Positions 5,276 to 5,607 of a stretch of DNA of 5,607 nt are shown here, piece by piece (the stretch's first letter is position 1; each line of letters opens with the position of its first letter). The position numbers were made by a program, and so were the translations under genes. The notes below the pieces were generated by a model. That model saw nothing but the letters and a program-made list of their open reading frames with translations, did no database searches and was not told the DNA's origin. The stretch is from Bacillota bacterium (GTDB taxonomy: Bacteria > Bacillota_A > Clostridia > Peptostreptococcales > Anaerovoracaceae): NCBI GenBank assembly GCA_017556895.1, contig JAFYLX010000174.1:1-5607 (forward strand). The letters run 5' to 3'.

Positions 5276-5607
5276 TTAATTTCAATTTAATATTTCTAAT
5301 ACAGCTGCTTTTACTCACATAGTATCAGAACTAGTAAAATTTGAACCCGGTATCACAATTTCAAATTTTGATTCATTATCTACAATTAATGGAGTTCCTG
5401 TTATTTTAAGACTAATTGTATTATACGATATTCCAAAAACTACTGCTGGCATATAAACAACATTTGTTGAATAATTTAAATAATTTATATTGCCACTTCT
5501 TAATATATTACTTGTACTATATGTACATTGTACTTGATAAATTCTTCATTTACAAGAGTAATCTGTTCCATTTGCTTCTCGATAAAATCGAGTTACGGAA
5601 TCCCGTA
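5276..5607 (-). CDS. Expressed fibre gene C-terminus (cassette 4), N-terminus beyond right edge
   Basis: The reading frame (codons from 5605 leftward) enters from beyond the window and ends at TAA 5276-5278, giving 109 complete codons. It begins R-D-S-V-T-R-F-Y-R, where T-TCC-GTA-A is the same core, in the same phase, that opens the three silent cassettes. The frame stays open upstream of the core (CGG-GAT), unlike the silent copies, which have TAG there. This suggests that it is the cassette now joined to the constant fibre body. Strand-like segments include W-R-I-Y-Q-V-Q-C-T-Y, V-V-Y-M-P-A-V-V-F-G-I-S-Y, I-S-L-K-I-T-G-T-P-L-I-V, F-E-I-V-I-P-G and W-V-K-A-A-V-L-E-I-L, as in a beta-sandwich tip. 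All three Trp (KWRI, MWVK, NWN) are TGA. It is probably the receptor-binding end of a tail or baseplate fibre. The family is not recognised and the N-terminus cannot be seen. Confidence 0.7.
5593..5607 (-). repeat. Putative inversion site S4, inverted relative to S1-S3
   Basis: The minus strand carries TTCCGTAA at 5600-5593, in opposite orientation to S1-S3. Upstream of the core it lacks the TTAG of the silent copies and reads TACGGGATTCCGTA, in which TACGG and CCGTA form a 5-base inverted repeat around GATT. The upstream half belongs to the constant part of the fibre gene. The window ends here, so the full site cannot be seen. Confidence 0.62.

Larger units (their letters stand above)
4315..5600. 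other. Putative multi-cassette inversion array (shufflon) for a phage fibre tip
   Basis: Four C-terminal cassettes (three rightward, one leftward) each begin at the same TTCCGTAA core, read in the same codon phase in all four. The three rightward cassettes are 96-103 codons long, have no start signals and each have TAG directly in front. The leftward one is in frame with upstream sequence. Inversion between S4 and S3, S2 or S1 would join cassette 3, 2 or 1 to the constant gene without a frame shift, leaving the symmetric terminator downstream. This matches the logic of the Mu G segment, the P1 C segment, p15B Min and the R64 shufflon. No recombinase gene lies in the window, so its type (serine or tyrosine) is unknown. 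An alternative is exchange of tips by homologous recombination, which the short shared core makes less likely. Confidence 0.68.

Noticed and set aside
4310..5607. Diversity-generating retroelement or template/variable repeat pair
   Set aside because: The cassettes share only short borders, with no long near-identical repeats, no adenine-specific differences and no reverse transcriptase in the window.
432..5607. TGA read as glycine (as in some candidate phyla) instead of tryptophan
   Set aside because: The W-x-x-W fibre-tip pattern and other aromatic contexts fit Trp; Gly at these positions would break the motifs.

Overview
The window is part of the late (structural) region of a tailed phage or prophage that reads TGA as tryptophan. 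Across the leftward genes and the cassettes, 19 in-frame TGA codons fall at positions that look like tryptophan. The clearest case is the W-G-K-W motif of the fibre-tip cassette at 4313-4603, where both tryptophans are TGA. All nine visible genes or cassettes with an end in the window stop at TAA or TAG, never TGA. Read with the standard code, five proteins or cassettes would be broken into pieces. The leftward structural proteins resemble, from memory only, fibre and appendage families of gut Firmicutes siphophages. Together with the recoding this suggests a recoded gut phage, or a phage of a Mollicutes-like host. The window alone cannot name the host.

Layout from right to left, which is the direction of transcription. 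At the right edge, 5276-5607 (-) is the C-terminal part of a gene whose N-terminus lies beyond the window. It ends at a strong, nearly symmetric terminator hairpin at about 5226-5265. On the other side of that hairpin, pointing the opposite way, are three back-to-back open segments of 96, 103 and 96 codons (4313-4603, 4608-4919, 4920-5210). None has a convincing start codon or ribosome binding site. Each opens at a copy of the same short element (core TTCCGTAA, in two cases extended to ATTAGYTTTCCGTAAAC), always read as x-TCC-GTA-A. The rightmost segment opens at the same core in inverted orientation (5593-5600). This is the architecture of a site-specific inversion cassette array (shufflon), in which inversion would put one of four C-terminal fibre tips onto one constant upstream fibre body.

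Left of the array is about 120 bp without a gene, which may hold a leftward promoter. A tightly packed leftward operon follows: a membrane-anchored coiled-coil (holin-like) protein at 3598-4191, a BppU-like baseplate protein at 3069-3611 that overlaps it, a 140-residue appendage protein at 2645-3067, a 556-residue alanine-rich repeat fibre at 952-2622, a hairpin at 906-930, a 150-residue structural protein at 432-884, and another structural protein at 1-415 that runs off the left edge.

The leftward genes would supply baseplate and fibre parts of the virion, and the array would diversify the receptor-binding tip of a neighbouring fibre. No recombinase gene, tRNA, CRISPR array or insertion sequence is visible. 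There is no gene-free stretch longer than 300 bases.
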